This document shows, piece by piece, positions 36,756 through 49,029 of a stretch of 64,000 bases of DNA (positions within the stretch are counted from its first letter, which is position 1; each line of letters opens with the position of its first letter). Under the pieces are notes generated by a model that was not told the origin of the DNA, searched no databases, and saw only the letters and a program-made list of their open reading frames with translations. Source of the DNA: Papaver somniferum (Eukaryota > Streptophyta > Magnoliopsida > Ranunculales > Papaveraceae); the NCBI RefSeq assembly GCF_003573695.1, contig NC_039359.1:160725089-160789088 (forward strand), read 5' to 3'. The translations under genes were made by a program, and so were the position numbers.

Positions 36756-37806
36756 TGTTTATGGGTAAAAACTGTTTCTGCTGGTTTTGGTAAATGTGGA
36801 TGTGTGGATGAGAAACAAATCTAAACCTTAAACAAATGCACTCCAGGGAGTACTTTGGATTCGAGAGATCAATCTGTACAATCCAGGCTTAAATCAAGAA
36901 ATGGTCGTTCCAGTCTTGCTTCGGTCACAAAATGAAGGAGAAGGGTTGGTCTTAGGGAGGGAAGCAAAGAAGGTGTTGAGATCAGAATGATTAATTCTGA
37001 AGGTGTGGCTTTTTATGACTTGTATCAGGATGTGGAACTGGCTTGCGGAATGTAATCTATCAGTCCTTTGGTTCTTTCTGGATACTGTGTTGTTGTTAAC
37101 CAAATTGTTTCCGTTTGGTTGAAATGGGTAGAGCCTATTTATACAAGTCATATTGAACTCACCCTGATCTCGTAGAAAGTGGGAATTATTGAGTGATGGA
37201 GAAGTGGGGTCGTGTGTAAATTCCAGAAAAACACGTCCCCATTATGAAGGAGACGGGTTGGTTTACACCCACTACTTCTTGCCGCCACTAACTTCCCTGC
37301 TTTCTGACACTTTCTTATAATGGGCGTGTTGCACGCCGCACGCTATAAACCGCCAGACCAATACCCTGATGAGTATCCCCCAGTTTATGACATGTTTGAT
37401 ATCTCGAGTGTTTTCGTGAAAAACGTGTAGCAAGTCAAAGTCAGGAGACTTGCCGCAGGAGAATAGCATATGATGCTATTAGGCTTGTCTTGGATGGTCG
37501 CATAAGACTTGCCACAGGCCTGTCAATTCTGTGGCGAATTTGGACGGCTAAGATTGTGACCCATGATAAAGGATGGCCATTGATTATGGCCACATTCTGT
37601 TGGCGCCTGATAATGGCACAATGGCGTGGTTGGCATAGTTTGCGCATGCCAGTGGCACGGTGGTACAAGTAGCGCCTGGTGTATCCATGGCCGCTAGATT
37701 TTGGCATATTGGTGTTAGGCCCAAATATGGCTTGGAAACATTAGTTCTAGTTGCCACATCAATCCCAATGCTCTGGGTAGCATGATTTGGATTGGTTGGC
37801 GTAGCA
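36756..37806 (-). repeat. Element A 5' LTR, segment 1 (contains the core promoter)
   Basis: It starts TGTTTATGGGTAAAAACTG like the 3' LTR. It is broken at 37806 by element C, with TAGCA duplicated at 37802-37806 and 44157-44161. The rest of the LTR resumes at 44157. Confidence 0.87.
37136..37143 (-). promoter_or_regulatory. Probable LTR TATA box of element A
   Basis: TATAAATA on the minus strand lies in the context CTTGTATAAATAGGCTC. The same site is kept in the 3' LTR (29549-29556) and, slightly changed, in both LTRs of element B. It would drive the element's genomic RNA. Confidence 0.6.
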
Positions 37807-39228
37807 TGATGTAATATTTTTGTGTGGTAAGTAAAAGTTCGTTGCTCGTACTTGTAAATATTTAAAAACAAAAATATATACAAAATATGTCACACGATCA
37901 AGAGATACTAGGACTTCGGATTCCACCATTAACCACATTCAATCAGTTCATATAACGACTCATAACTATTCTAGCTCTTTTGTTGACTCTTTTATTTGCC
38001 AAAAATAGATTTTATAAAACATCAATTGTAAATCACAAGCATGGTGCATCAAAATCTCTTACGTCTAAGCATACACCATCAAACGAAATCACAACTAATT
38101 AATAAAAATCATAAAACAATGAAAAACAAGTGCAGAAGTCATAAAGAATCGATTATAGTTACCAAAAGTTTGTGAAATAAGGCTTCCTCCTTCATCCCAA
38201 TATTGGGGTTTAGCTATTCATATCAAACACACACTCAAAATAATAATTCAAGCTCACAAGGTGTTTAAAAGATTGAAAAAGGATAAAACAGTGGATCTAT
38301 GACCCACGCTGAGTGTTCAGAGAACAACGACAATACTTTGCTGCTGTAAACAACGACACAATCCAACTGCTGTTGACGCTGCTGAAAATAAGACTGTTCT
38401 GGATAGTCTGTTCTTCGTGTTCTTCAAGCTCTTTAATGGCAGCAGCAGAACCCGTTCCTGGATATCGATTGTTTCTGCTCCTCAGAGGCTCTGCTCGACC
38501 CCCAACTCTCGACCCATTTTTTTTTGAACCCATCCCATGCGATTTATACACACACAGGGCGATTAAAATCCGAGATAAATCCGAGTATAACTCGGTTTCC
38601 TTTTTTTTCACGAAACCCTCTTTACGCGTCTTCTTTAGGTCTCCAACTTATACCAAACTCTTAGTTAGATATAAAAGAATCTATAGGAATGTATATCCAC
38701 AACTTAGTCACGATGGAAATCCAAATTCGACTCAAACAAAACCCAACAGAGTCCGAGTTTTTCTTCTTCCCTGTTTTATCTCCAATCGGTTCTCACGGCT
38801 TATCCAGCCACTTCTGGCCCTTAAACTCACCCCTGTTAGCTTCCTATAAGTCCATAGAGTAAGCCCAAACATTTCCAGCCCTTTAATCGCACTATAGCTC
38901 CTTCAAAAATTCCGATCAAAAACTGCCAGTTAACAAACTCACTTTCCCGCCAAAACTTCATTTGAAATGTGAAGAAGAGATGCCCCCTATCCAGCTCCGG
39001 TGTCCCTTTAGCAGCTGCCTGGAAATGGGTCACCCCTTATCCAAAGCGAGAGTCTGAATAGCAAAAGTCCTCCCAGGTGCCTGTAACAACTTTTCGAGAC
39101 AATTTCGCCGGAAAAGCTTATTTCTCCAAAAATACCTACAAAGAGATAAAATACCAAAATAAGTACAAAAATGGGTACTAACAATATACACAATAGAGAT
39201 GAAAATAGACACATAAATGCGTCTATCA
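37807..39228 (-). repeat. Element C 3' LTR
   Basis: 1422 bp, TG...CA ended. It is next to a purine tract whose plus-strand reading is AAATACCCCCAAACTTATT. Confidence 0.88.
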
Positions 39229-39888
39229 AATACCCCCAAACTTATTATTTGCTAGTCCCGAGCAAATCAAAACTAAAAAATAAAATCCTAACTCACTGTC
39301 GCAGGCATCGTCGATTGCATTTAGCGTATGCAATAAGCCTTTAAACCCCTAGGTGTCCCTAGTGGCGGAGTGTTGTCTCCGGAGGGCTTACAAGAGATAT
39401 ACCCACAAAACCTTTACTCCAAACCTTAGCTATCTATGCAGAACCTTGGAAGGCACTAAAGAATCTCCTTGGTTGGCATACTTATTGACTACAGGAGGAA
39501 GTACCCTGATGCGAAATTCCAATTGTTGTACACGAGTTTGCACTCAAGCATACTAAAATTCATATAAAGTGACAGAGCTCTACTCAGATAGTCACTATGG
39601 ACATCATATTCGGAGTCAAAACTAATCACATGGATAGATCAAGAAGATGGATATAGAAAAACATAGATGGTTTTGATGTTTACTAAGAGAACGGCGTTTC
39701 CCATATCTGTCTGAAGGCCTCCGCCAAAATGAACCTATCCTAATGGATTGAGATACTAGTCCGACTAATATCAACACACTGGCATATACAAGGGTACCAG
39801 TGGTCGATAACCTAACTCTAGGTCAACACAACTGGCATATACAAGGGTACTAGTGGTTGACTTTATTGAATTTATTCCTTTTTGTCAA

Positions 39889-40000
39889 ATGGTCTGGTCT
39901 CAATTTTTTTTTTCAACTTTTTGGTAACTACCATTTTATTTTTTCATCTCTTTTTTTCATCTCTTTTTTTTTTCTTTTTTCAACTTTTTTTTTTTCATGG
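39889..40000. repeat. T-rich low-complexity tract in element C
   Basis: Runs of T with interspersed CATCTC, CAAC and GG. It makes chance hydrophobic frames. In the element's sense it is an A/G-rich stretch of the 3' untranslated region. Confidence 0.8.
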
Positions 40001-40340
40001 TATCTCAATCACTCTAATTCACCCTAGCATTGGTAACAACTTGAATCGTGGGCCCCACCTATCACTGAGAAACATAGTTTAAAAACAAAATAAAATAAAA
40101 ATATAAGTGAAAAGGACTCAACGAGATATGGTGAAACTATCATGTTATTTCTAACACCTGAGCTCTGTGCTTTTATGAATAGACTCTTCTAGATGTTGCC
40201 ATCTAATCAGATTGGTTCCTCAACTCCTACAATCAAAATGCTTCCATCCACTTAGATTAGTTAGTGCAATCCTCAATATGCATAAATTTCTAAGATCTGG
40301 AGTTTATTTATTCATACTGCAACTAAAAAGTTTCTCCCGT

Positions 40341-40376
40341 ACCCCCAAACTTAAATCTAACATTGTCCTCAATGTT
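40341..40376 (-). other. Conserved post-ORF block ending in a GTTTGGGGGT run, element C
   Basis: The minus strand reads AACATTGAGGACAATGTTAG and then a TTAAGTTTGGGGGT run. It lies 3' of the coding region. Nearly the same block occurs at 63441-63478 in element D. Similar GGACAATG...TTTGGGGG blocks are common in Athila-type elements of other plants. Confidence 0.7.
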
Positions 40377-40527
40377 CTAAAGATAAATTAAAAGCACGAA
40401 CAAGGAGAAAATGTTACCATTTGAATAAAAAGAGATAAGGAAAGATATTACCGTGTCGCATGAATGTTGGGTTACCTACCAAGAAGTGCTAAGTTTAAAG
40501 TCTTCAGCCAGGCTAAGAAAGGATTAG

Positions 40528-42200
40528 TCACCTAATAGAATCATAAAGTAATAGCCGAAATTTCTGTGGGTCATCAAAACCAAATAGAGCTATCACAAAT
40601 AAAAGGAATCTGCAACCTGCCAAGAAAATTAACAAATAAAGCGCACCCTTGTCTAGTTTCCTGTTTAAGACAACTACATCTAGCTGTGGTTCAGGTTCTA
40701 TAACTGGGTCCAAATAAAATATTTTCATGGGTTGGAATTCCTCAAAGATAAGATCCGGTTCAGGTATTAGAGTTTTAAGAAACTCAAGTAAAAATTTGAA
40801 AGCACATAATAATAACCTGAATATTTGAGGATCCTTAAAGTCAATCAGTTTTGACTCAAACAATCGACCACTATGAAACTGGTGGTCAATCTTAAGCAAA
40901 TGTATCAACCCTAATCTCTTAAAGTAATTAGGTTTAGTCTCAAAACTGAATAATTGACACATCTGAAATTTATACGTTCCCACAATTGGTTGAAAAATAT
41001 TTGGTGGGAAAACAAAGTCGTCTTGATATCATAGCCTGGGTAAACCACATCAACCAGAGGATGGGTTTCTAATAACTGAACTTCCTTATGGACATCACTA
41101 GGTTCAGGAAAACGTGTGTGAAGATAATCTTGTAAAATGGTTGAGGCACATGGAGAATGATAATCACCCCCAAACTTAGAGTTTTGGGTATCTCTAGATA
41201 GACCAGCTACAATTTCCTTAATTTCTAGATCGTTTGAATCCTGAAAATAGTCAATTGCTTCTTCTAGGTTATACTCAAGTGACGCATCCTCACCCATATT
41301 TAATAGCTATACGAGTTCATTTTCTTCGTCTAAGACCATTGTTTCTAAATCGCTAGACTCTAAAACGATATTCTCAGAATAAACTCGTTCCTCTAAACCA
41401 TTATCGACTTCGTAATCAAAAGGAAATATTACATCATCTAAAGAAGTGGTATCTCTAATCAAATCCTCGTCCTTTTGAATAGGTGAATAATTATTAAAAT
41501 TATCGGGATCTGAACCAGAAATAGCACTATCATCATAAAGTTCATTTGGAGTAACAAATTCCTGATCACCATGCCTACATATTTCAAATTCTTCATCATC
41601 ACTATCCTCGTCATAATCATCATAATATCATGAAAATGGTTGAACCTCATCTAAAGTAGTGTTACCAATCCTATCCTTGTCATCTTGATTATGCAAATAA
41701 CTATCCTCATTTTCAAAGGTATTATTGGAAACACTATATTGGAAATTAAGACTATTTTGAGCAGTTCTTTCCTGGGCCTCTAACAATATTTTCTGAGTCG
41801 ACTCACAAGACTTCCTTATGGTATCGTGTATAGAAGGTTCACTCATGGGTGCATTTTTTTTATTCATTTCTAACACAAACCTATTTGTATTCTCAGTTAA
41901 TTATTTGAGAGACTCTTCTAGAGGAAGAACAGGTTCAGAAGGATCATAATAGGGACTAGTTTTCAACATTTTCATTATATTGTCCAAAGACGAGGAACTA
42001 GTACTATAATAATTCTTATTTTCTTGCTCGTATGACCGGGGTGTGTGTGTATAATAATTGGGCTCACCATGGTACGAGCCGTAACCTTGAAAAGTTTGAT
42101 GTTCCCAATCACTATTCACATTATGGTTAAAATTGTAACGTCCATTTTGAAACTCAGTAGGATATTCGTTGTATTGGCTATTGTGATACCAGTTCGACAT
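40528..42200 (-). pseudogene. Acidic Gag-like protein of element C with hydrophobic C-terminus, decayed
   Basis: Start chosen at 42200 (MSNWYHNSQYNEYPTEFQNG), because element D's protein starts similarly (MSGSWSTVGEYNK). The N-terminal part is rich in Asn, Tyr, His and Ser. After an in-frame TAA (41901-41903) the same frame continues for hundreds of codons with only a few more stops, through strongly acidic blocks (DDYDEDSDDEEFEI) and ASLEYNLEEAIDYFQDSNDL. After a frame change near 40980 the C-terminus has a long hydrophobic run, ALYLLIFLAGCRFLLFVIA, then FGFDDPQKFRLLLY. No zinc knuckle is visible here. Function is unknown. It could be a diverged Gag or an Env-like protein. Confidence 0.6.
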
Positions 42201-42724
42201 TCTATTGCAGGGGTGTGAGTTGTCACACAAAATAAAACCCACTGACAGGGTATTCGTGGGTGGATAGAGTCTTACCTCCCGTACCAGACGGGCGATGAAC
42301 CGTTGAAGTCGACTCAGGCCACCGACTCCAATGTCAGTGTACGAACCCGAGGGGCCGAGACAGTATCGTAACTGTCGTCCTTCCCTGCAAACAGTTTATA
42401 TTTAATCTTAACCCTTCCGTAGGGTTTTAAAAAAAATAATGTCCAAAAAGTGTCCAAAAATAAAAAGAAAAATTACAAAAACTAAAACCCTATTTACAGT
42501 TTCTAAAAATAAACCAAAATAACTATATACAAAATCTTCTTCTTCACTCCTTTCGGATTCCTCTTTTCTTTCCTTCTTTGGCGATGCTTTCCTTTTATAG
42601 CACTTTTTCTTTCCTTGTAGCTTCGCTCGAAATCTGAAAAGAATCAAAAAATACCAAAGGCGTAAAAGAGAACAAAAATTCTAAAAGAAATAAAATAAAT
42701 CTAAAACCTAAAATCTAATACAAA

Positions 42725-42742
42725 TCCGCGTCGGCGGCGCCA
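42725..42742 (-). other. Element C primer binding site
   Basis: TGGCGCCGCCGACGCGGA on the minus strand, five bases from the LTR. It resembles the tRNA-Asp-type PBS of Athila elements with some drift in its second half. Confidence 0.75.
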
Positions 42743-42747
42743 AAAAT

Positions 42748-44156
42748 TGATGTAATATTTTTGTGTGGTAAGTAAAAGTTCGTTGCTCGGACTTGTAAAG
42801 ATTTAAAAACAAAAATATATACAAAATATGTCACACGATCAAGAGATACTAGGACTTCGGATTCCACCATTAACCACATTCAATCAGTTCATATAACGAC
42901 TCATAACTATTCTAGCTCTTTTGTTGACTCTTTTATTTGCCAAAAATAGATTTTGTAAAACATCAATTGTAAATCACAAGCATGGTGCATCAAAAGCTCT
43001 TACGTCTAAGCATACACCATCAAACGAAATCACAACTAATTAATAAAAATCATAAAATGATGAAAAACAAGTGCAAAAGTCATAAAGAATCGATTATAGT
43101 TACCAAAAGTTTGTGAAATAAGGCTTCCTCCTTCATCCCAGTATTGGGGTTTAGCTATTCATATAAAACACACAGTCAAAATAATAATTCAAGCTCACAA
43201 GGTGTTTAAAAGATTGAAAAAGGATAAAACAGTGGATCTACGACCCACGCTGAGCGTTCAGAGAACAACGACAATACTTTGCTGCTGTAAACAACGACAC
43301 AATCCAACTGTTGTTGACGCTGCTGAAAATAAGACTGTTCTGGATAGTTTGTTCTTCGTGTTCTTCAAGCTCTTTAATGGCAGCAGCAGAACCCGTTCCT
43401 GGATATCGATTGTTTCTGCTCCTCAGAGGCTCTGCTCGACCCCCAACTCTCGACCCACTTTTTTGAACACATCCCATGCTATTTATACACACACAAGGCG
43501 ATTAAAATCCGAGTATAACTCGGTTTCCTTTTTTTTCACGGAACCCTCTTTACGCGTCTTCTTTAGGTCTCCAACTTATCCCAAACTCTTAGTTAGATAT
43601 AGAAGAATCTATAGGAATGTATATCCACAACTTAGTCACGCTGGAAATCCAAATTCGACTCAAACAAAACCCAACAGAGTCCGAGTTTTTCTTCTTCCCT
43701 GTATTATCTCCAATTGGTTCTCACGGCTTATCAAGCCACTTCTGGCCCTTAAACTCACCTCTGTTAGCTTCCTATAAGTCAATAGAGTAAGCCCAAACAT
43801 TTCCAGCCCTTTAATCGCACTATAGCTCCTTCAAAAATTCTGATCAAAAACTGCCAGTTAACAAACTCACTTTCCCGCCAAAACTTCATTTGAAATGTGA
43901 AGAAGAGATGCCCCCTATCCAGCTCCGGTGTCCCTTTAGCAGCTGCCTGGAAATGGATCACCCCTTATCCAAAGCGAGAGTCCGAATAGCAAAAGTCCTC
44001 CCAGGTGCCTTTAACAGTTTTTCGAGCCAATTTCGCCGGAAAAGCTTATTTCTCCAAAAACACCTACAAAGAGATAAAATACCAAAATAAGTACAAAAAT
44101 GGGTACTAACAATATACACAATAGAGATGAAAATAGGCACATAAATGCGTCTATCA
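42748..44156 (-). repeat. Element C 5' LTR
   Basis: 1409 bp, near-identical to 37807-39228. Frames of up to 191 codons on the plus strand are present in both LTR copies and are LTR sequence, not genes. Confidence 0.88.
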
Positions 44157-45685
44157 TAGCAACCTCACCTAAATTAGGATTTGGCATGCCAAAACCCTAA
44201 TTAGTGCGTGCGGCATGCAGCCGCGGCATGGTGATGCTTTTTTATGCAAACGGCGCCATAATCATGCCAAAGGCACTATAACAAGGCAATTATGTGGAAA
44301 CGGCCACAAGAGCAAGAGTTTCCATGAGTGGATATGATATGGCGCCATTCCTAGGGTTTCCTGGGTCCCGCATGGCTCGTGGCATGTTTGGGGCCCAAAG
44401 TGGCGTGATTTGAGCCACAACTGGAAATTAGGGTTTTGATTAATGCTCCTAAAGTAGAGTCGTGATTCTGACTAGCAAAACCCTAATTTAAGCACATCAT
44501 GGCGTTGGCCACGAACAGGAGGTAGGTTAGCACGTAGAGCGCTATTTACGGCACGCTGCCACGTTCGGCATGCTTCTGTGGCACGTTCGGCATGTTTGGC
44601 ATGCCAATTATTGTTTTGGCGAGGCATGGCATGTTCGACATGTCACTAGCATGCTGGAGCGGAACGACACGTTTGGCATGCAAAATTAGCGCATTGGCGC
44701 AACATGGCACGTTTGGCATGTTGGCGCAGTTTTTGGAAAGAAAATGGCTTTGTGACCATTTGGCGTAGTTTACCTCTTTTAACACTGTGACAAGTTTGGA
44801 GCAACCTGATTGGTTAATATAAGAGAGGCCGGCCAAGCATGGGCGTCACCACACTTTTGGTGTGCGTGTGGCTGATTTACAGCAACCTGATTGGTCGATG
44901 GGAAATAAGGCCGACAAGCATGGGCCCAGCGACAACTTATGTGCGTGTGGTGGGAATAGGGGCCGGTTCGAGTATCATAGGGTATGTCCACTTGCAAGTG
45001 GCGACGTCTAGCCTATGGCGTGGCCACACCTCCCTTTGATGCTGCTCCTATTCCACGGCTCCTTTTATTCCTTGTTTTCTGATTGTGGGTAGGATTTTTC
45101 ACCTACTAATCCATGGCAAATTAATTGCCTAGTTCTCCTAGACTTAATTTTGACAGGCAAGGTCTATTATACTGCGCAGGGCGTAAAACCCTAATTTTTG
45201 CAAATTAGTCAGGGTAATATCTGAATCTTGTGAAGTATCACAAAATTAATTGAATTTTATGTGTTGACACAAAGTTCTTTTAAGTTCATTGCCAGAGAGC
45301 AGTATGATTTCCGATTGAATACTTTATGCAAGGACCTTAGCCTTGATACTTGGAAATTCGTGTTACTATGCTGCGAGTGAATACAAATTTTCATGCCATA
45401 TCAATATTAAGGGTTCAGCCGGGGAACATAGCACAGAAAGCATTCAAAGAAACTTATATTAACCGAATAATACATACATGGTGTCAAAATTTACAGAATA
45501 TCTGGGATTGTTGCTACATGCACCATTCTGGTTAAATTTCATGTGAATATATGTGGCTTAATAAATACGCCAGTGAAGAGGTTGAACACTCATCACTTTT
45601 ACATGGCTCTTTCTCTTTGCAGAGTGACGGCCTATTAAACGCAAGGTTTACAATTTAAACCCTGAACTAAAAACCACCATCAACA
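44157..45685 (-). repeat. Element A 5' LTR, segment 2
   Basis: It continues the LTR after element C, from TAGCAACCTCACC (compare TAGCAACCTCGCC at about 30229 in the 3' LTR) to ACCACCATCAACA at 45685. GGACT follows, completing the target duplication of A. Confidence 0.87.
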
Positions 45686-45689
45686 GGAC

Positions 45690-46364
45690 TGAGTCGAGAA
45701 AATACAACTAATCGGTTCACACTTCGTGTGATCGTCTATGGATACGAGATCGAGACAACACAACAACGAAGTATATTTACTTGATAAGAGGTTCGGACTT
45801 AACCAAACACAATAGGATCACTATCAAGTAAATAGGAATTAATGTTTGTGTAACTTACTTTAAATTATAATAACAACAATTATAATTGCGGAAAATAAAA
45901 GTAAATGACACAGCAAGATTTTGTTAACGAGGAAACCGCAAATGCAGAAAAACCCCGGGACCTTGTCCAGAATTGAATACTCTCAGGATTAAGACGCTAT
46001 ACAAAATCAAACCAACTTCGTATAGTTGAGACCAAACAACTAAACCTATAGTTCACCTAGTTCCGTATATATTCCCACACCTCCGACCTGTAATAAGTCA
46101 CGTACTTGGAACAATTCCTTTGGTTCGTATTCCAAACAGTAAAGGAACAACAAATCTGTTTGGTATCAACTCTCTTCAACCAAGTGATGTGAGTTCGACA
46201 AAGGATCTTTTGTTTATCTCAATAAACTCCTTCGTCAGGTTCTTAGATCTATCTTATTCTCAACTTCCGAAGTAATTGTTAAGATTTTGCAATCAATACT
46301 TTTAATCACAAAGAATTGTATTGATGCCGATCTACACAACTAATCAATCTAATCTACCACAAGG
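45690..46364 (-). repeat. Third Copia LTR (partial), host of element B
   Basis: It starts TGAGTCGAGAAAATAC and carries the block GTTAACGAGGAAACCGCAAA at about 45923-45942, shared with the Copia-1 and Copia-2 LTRs. The rest is too diverged to be the same family. No PBS lies to its left, so it is the 3' LTR (or a solo LTR) of a minus-strand Copia copy that entered Copia-2. It is cut at 46364 by element B. Confidence 0.65.
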
Positions 46365-47289
46365 TGTTTGAGGATGAAAACGGTTTCTGCTGATTTTCGT
46401 AATTTCGAGTGTGTGGGTGAGAAACAAATTTAAACCCTAAACAATGTACTGCAAGGGAGTACTTTAGATTCGAGAGATCAATCTGTACAAATACGGCCTA
46501 AACCAAGAAATGGTCGTTCCAGACTTGCTTCGGTCACAAAGTGAAGGAGAAGGGTTGGTTTTGGGGAGGGAAGCGAAGAAAGTGTTGAGACAAGAATAGT
46601 TGATTCTGGAAGAGTAGTTGTTTCACGACTTGTATCAGAAAGTGGGAAGCTAACAGATGGAAAGCTAGCAAATGTTTTCTGAGTGTTGTATCCTCCTGAC
46701 CTGAACTTCTCCTTTGGTGGAAATAGGTAATGCCTACTTATACAAGTCGAAGTGAAACGTACTCTGGTCTCATTAAGAAATGGAAAACGGGTGAGTAAAT
46801 GGGAGGAGGTGGTAACCGGTAATGCTTGGAATTGATGTTCCATAAAAGAAAGCGTTTCACCATTACTCCCTGTATTTACTAATCGCCTCATCCTTATGAC
46901 ACTTTCTTATAACGAGCGTAGTGTACGCCGTACGCTGTAAACCGCCAAACCAATACCCAATGCGCATCCCCCAGTTTGTGACATGTGTTGATGTCTCAAG
47001 TGTTTTCGTGGAAAATATGTAGCATGTTGTTGTTGTCTGGCAAGTTGAGCTTGGGAGACTTTCCGGCTCGGTGGTGACCTTTAACGGTCGAGATTTTGCA
47101 TCTTAAGAGGAAGGTATCCGTTGATTATTGCAACCTTTCATTTGGTATCCAGTGGCATGAAAGTATGATCAATATGGCTTTAATATGGCCCAGTTTAAGC
47201 GCGGCCAAAAGTTAGGGTTTTGGCTTTGTTTAGGCGCGACCAAACTAGGGCCAAAGGTTGCCATGTGTTAGTTGGTAACCTTGGACATC

Positions 47290-48860
47290 TAAGATCTGCA
47301 TCTTAGATGAAAAATTGGCCGTTGATTGTTGCAGTCCTTCCTTTTGGTAGCCGCATAGGGAAGGCCGGCATGGTATGGCGCGGCAAGGTGGTTGGCATGC
47401 CATTGGCACATGTGGCATGGCATGCCTTGGCGCGGTTTGGCGTGGCCAAAACTAGGGTTTTGGGCCAAAGGTTACCATGCGCTGTTTGGCGACCTTGGAC
47501 TGCTAGGATTTGCATCTAGGAAGGAAGGGTGTCCGTTGATCGTTGCACACCTTCGCTTTGGTAGCCGCATGGGGAAGGCCGACATGGTATGGCGCGGCAA
47601 GGTGGTTGGCATGCCATTGACACTTGTGGCATGGCATGCCTTGGCGAAGTTGCGTGGCCAAAACTAGGGTTTTGGGCCAAAGCTTACCATGGGTTGTTTG
47701 GCGACCTTGGACGGATAGGATTTGCATCTAGGATGGAAGGGTGGCAGTTGATCGCCGCACGCCTTCGTTTTGGTAGCCGCATTAGTAAGGCCGACATGGT
47801 ATGGCGCGACAAGATGGTTGGCATTCCATTGACACATGTGCCATGGCATGCCTTGGCGCGGTTGGCGTGGCCAAAACTAGGGTTTTGGGCCAAAGGTTTC
47901 CATGCGTTGTTTGGCGACCTTGGACGACTAGGATTTGCATCTAGGATGGAAGGGTGGTCGTTGATCGTCGCACGCCTTCGTTTTGGTAGCCGCATAGGGA
48001 AGGCCGACATGGTATGGCGCGGCAAGGTGGTTGGCATGCCATTGGCACATGTGGCATGGCATGCCTTAGCGCGGTTTGGCGTGGCCAAAACTAGGGTTTT
48101 GGGCCAAAGGTTACCATGCGCTATTTGGTGACCTTGGACGGTTAGGATTTGCATCTAGGATGGAAGGGTGGTCATTGATCGTCGTAAGCCTTCGCTTTGG
48201 TAGCCGCATGGGGAAGGCCGGCATGGTATGGCGCGGCAAGGTGTTTAGCATGCCATTGGCACATGTGGCATGGCATGCCTTGGCGCGTTTTGGCGTGGCC
48301 AAAACTAGGGTTTTGGGCCAAAGGTTACCATGCGTTGTTTGGTGACCTTGGACGGCTAGGATTTGCATCCAGGATGGAAGGGTGTCCGTTGATCGTCGCA
48401 CACCTTCGTTTTGGTAGCCGTATGGGAAAGGCCGGCATTGTATGGCGCGACAAGGTGGTTGGAATGCCATTGGCACATGTGGCATGGCATGCCTCGACGT
48501 GGTTTGCCGTGGCCAAAACTAAGGTTTTGGGACAAAGGTTACCATGCGTTGTTTGGTGACCTTGGTCGGCTAGGATTTGCATCTAGGATGGAAGGGTGGT
48601 CGTTGATCGTCGCAGGCCTTCGTTTTTGTAGCCGCATAGGGAAAGCCGGCATGGTATGGCGCGGAAAGGTGGTTGGCATGCCATTGGCACATGTGGCATG
48701 GCATGCCTTGGCGTGGCCAAAACTAGGGTTTTGGGCCAAAGGTTACCATGCGTTGTTTGGCGACCTTGGACGGCTATGATTTGCATCTAGGATGGAAGGG
48801 TGGCCATTGATCGTCGCACGCCTTCGTTTTGGTAGCCGCATAGGGAAGGCCGGCATGGTG
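47290..48860. repeat. 214-bp tandem array in the 3' LTR of B, about 8 units
   Basis: The marker GTAGCCGCAT (with small changes) starts at 47347, 47561, 47773, 47986, 48200, 48414, 48628 and 48832. This gives a 212-214 bp period and one shortened unit of 204 bp. Long frames on both strands here are artefacts of the repeat. Confidence 0.92.
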
Positions 48861-49029
48861 GGGCCAAGGACAATGGCGCGGATGGCTTGGGATAGTGGGG
48901 CCAAGGGTTTGGCATGCCATTGGCGCATGGTGCGGCTAGCATGGTTGGGGACAAGGCAAGGTGCGGTTGGCTTGGCATGGTGGGGCCAAGGGTTTGGCAT
49001 GCCATTGGCGCATGGTGCGGCTAGCATGG

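Larger units (their letters stand above)
37807..44156 (-). mobile_element. Athila-like element C, non-autonomous, nested in the 5' LTR of A
   Basis: This is a complete insertion with the 5-bp target duplication TAGCA. Its LTRs (37807-39228 and 42748-44156) begin TGATGTAATATTTTTGTG and end GCGTCTATCA. They differ at only a few sites per hundred by eye, so C is younger than its host A. The minus-strand PBS reads TGGCGCCGCCGACGCGGA (42725-42742), the tRNA-Asp-like type used by Athila elements. The polypurine tract is the complement of 39229-39245. The 3.5-kb interior has one decayed protein and no RT, integrase or RNase H. Confidence 0.87.
29167..45685 (-). mobile_element. Gypsy element A (Ogre/Tat-like, non-autonomous), interrupted by element C
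   Basis: This LTR retrotransposon lies on the minus strand with the 5-bp target duplication GGACT (29162-29166 and 45686-45690). The 3' LTR is 29167-31754. The 5' LTR is 36756-37806 continued at 44157-45685, split by element C. The PBS matches a tRNA-Arg 3' end. The interior keeps gag, protease and the last part of integrase, but RT, RNase H and the integrase core are deleted. A plus-strand frame lies between integrase and the 3' LTR. Long LTRs, a tRNA-Arg primer and extra antisense ORFs fit the Ogre/Tat lineage. The two LTRs differ at roughly one site in twelve over their first 150 bp by eye, so the insertion is not recent. Confidence 0.85.

Noticed and set aside
38313..38849. 178-codon plus-strand ORF, with a 191-codon counterpart at 43202-43777
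   Set aside because: Both are the same segment of the two LTRs of element C. Length differs through indels and there is no domain; conservation reflects LTR identity.
39889..40000. T-rich stretch as a hydrophobic membrane protein frame (66 codons)
   Set aside because: Low-complexity homopolymer translation inside the element C interior.
47290..48860. CRISPR-like regular spacing
   Set aside because: The period is a contiguous 214-bp repeat without unique spacers, inside a plant LTR.
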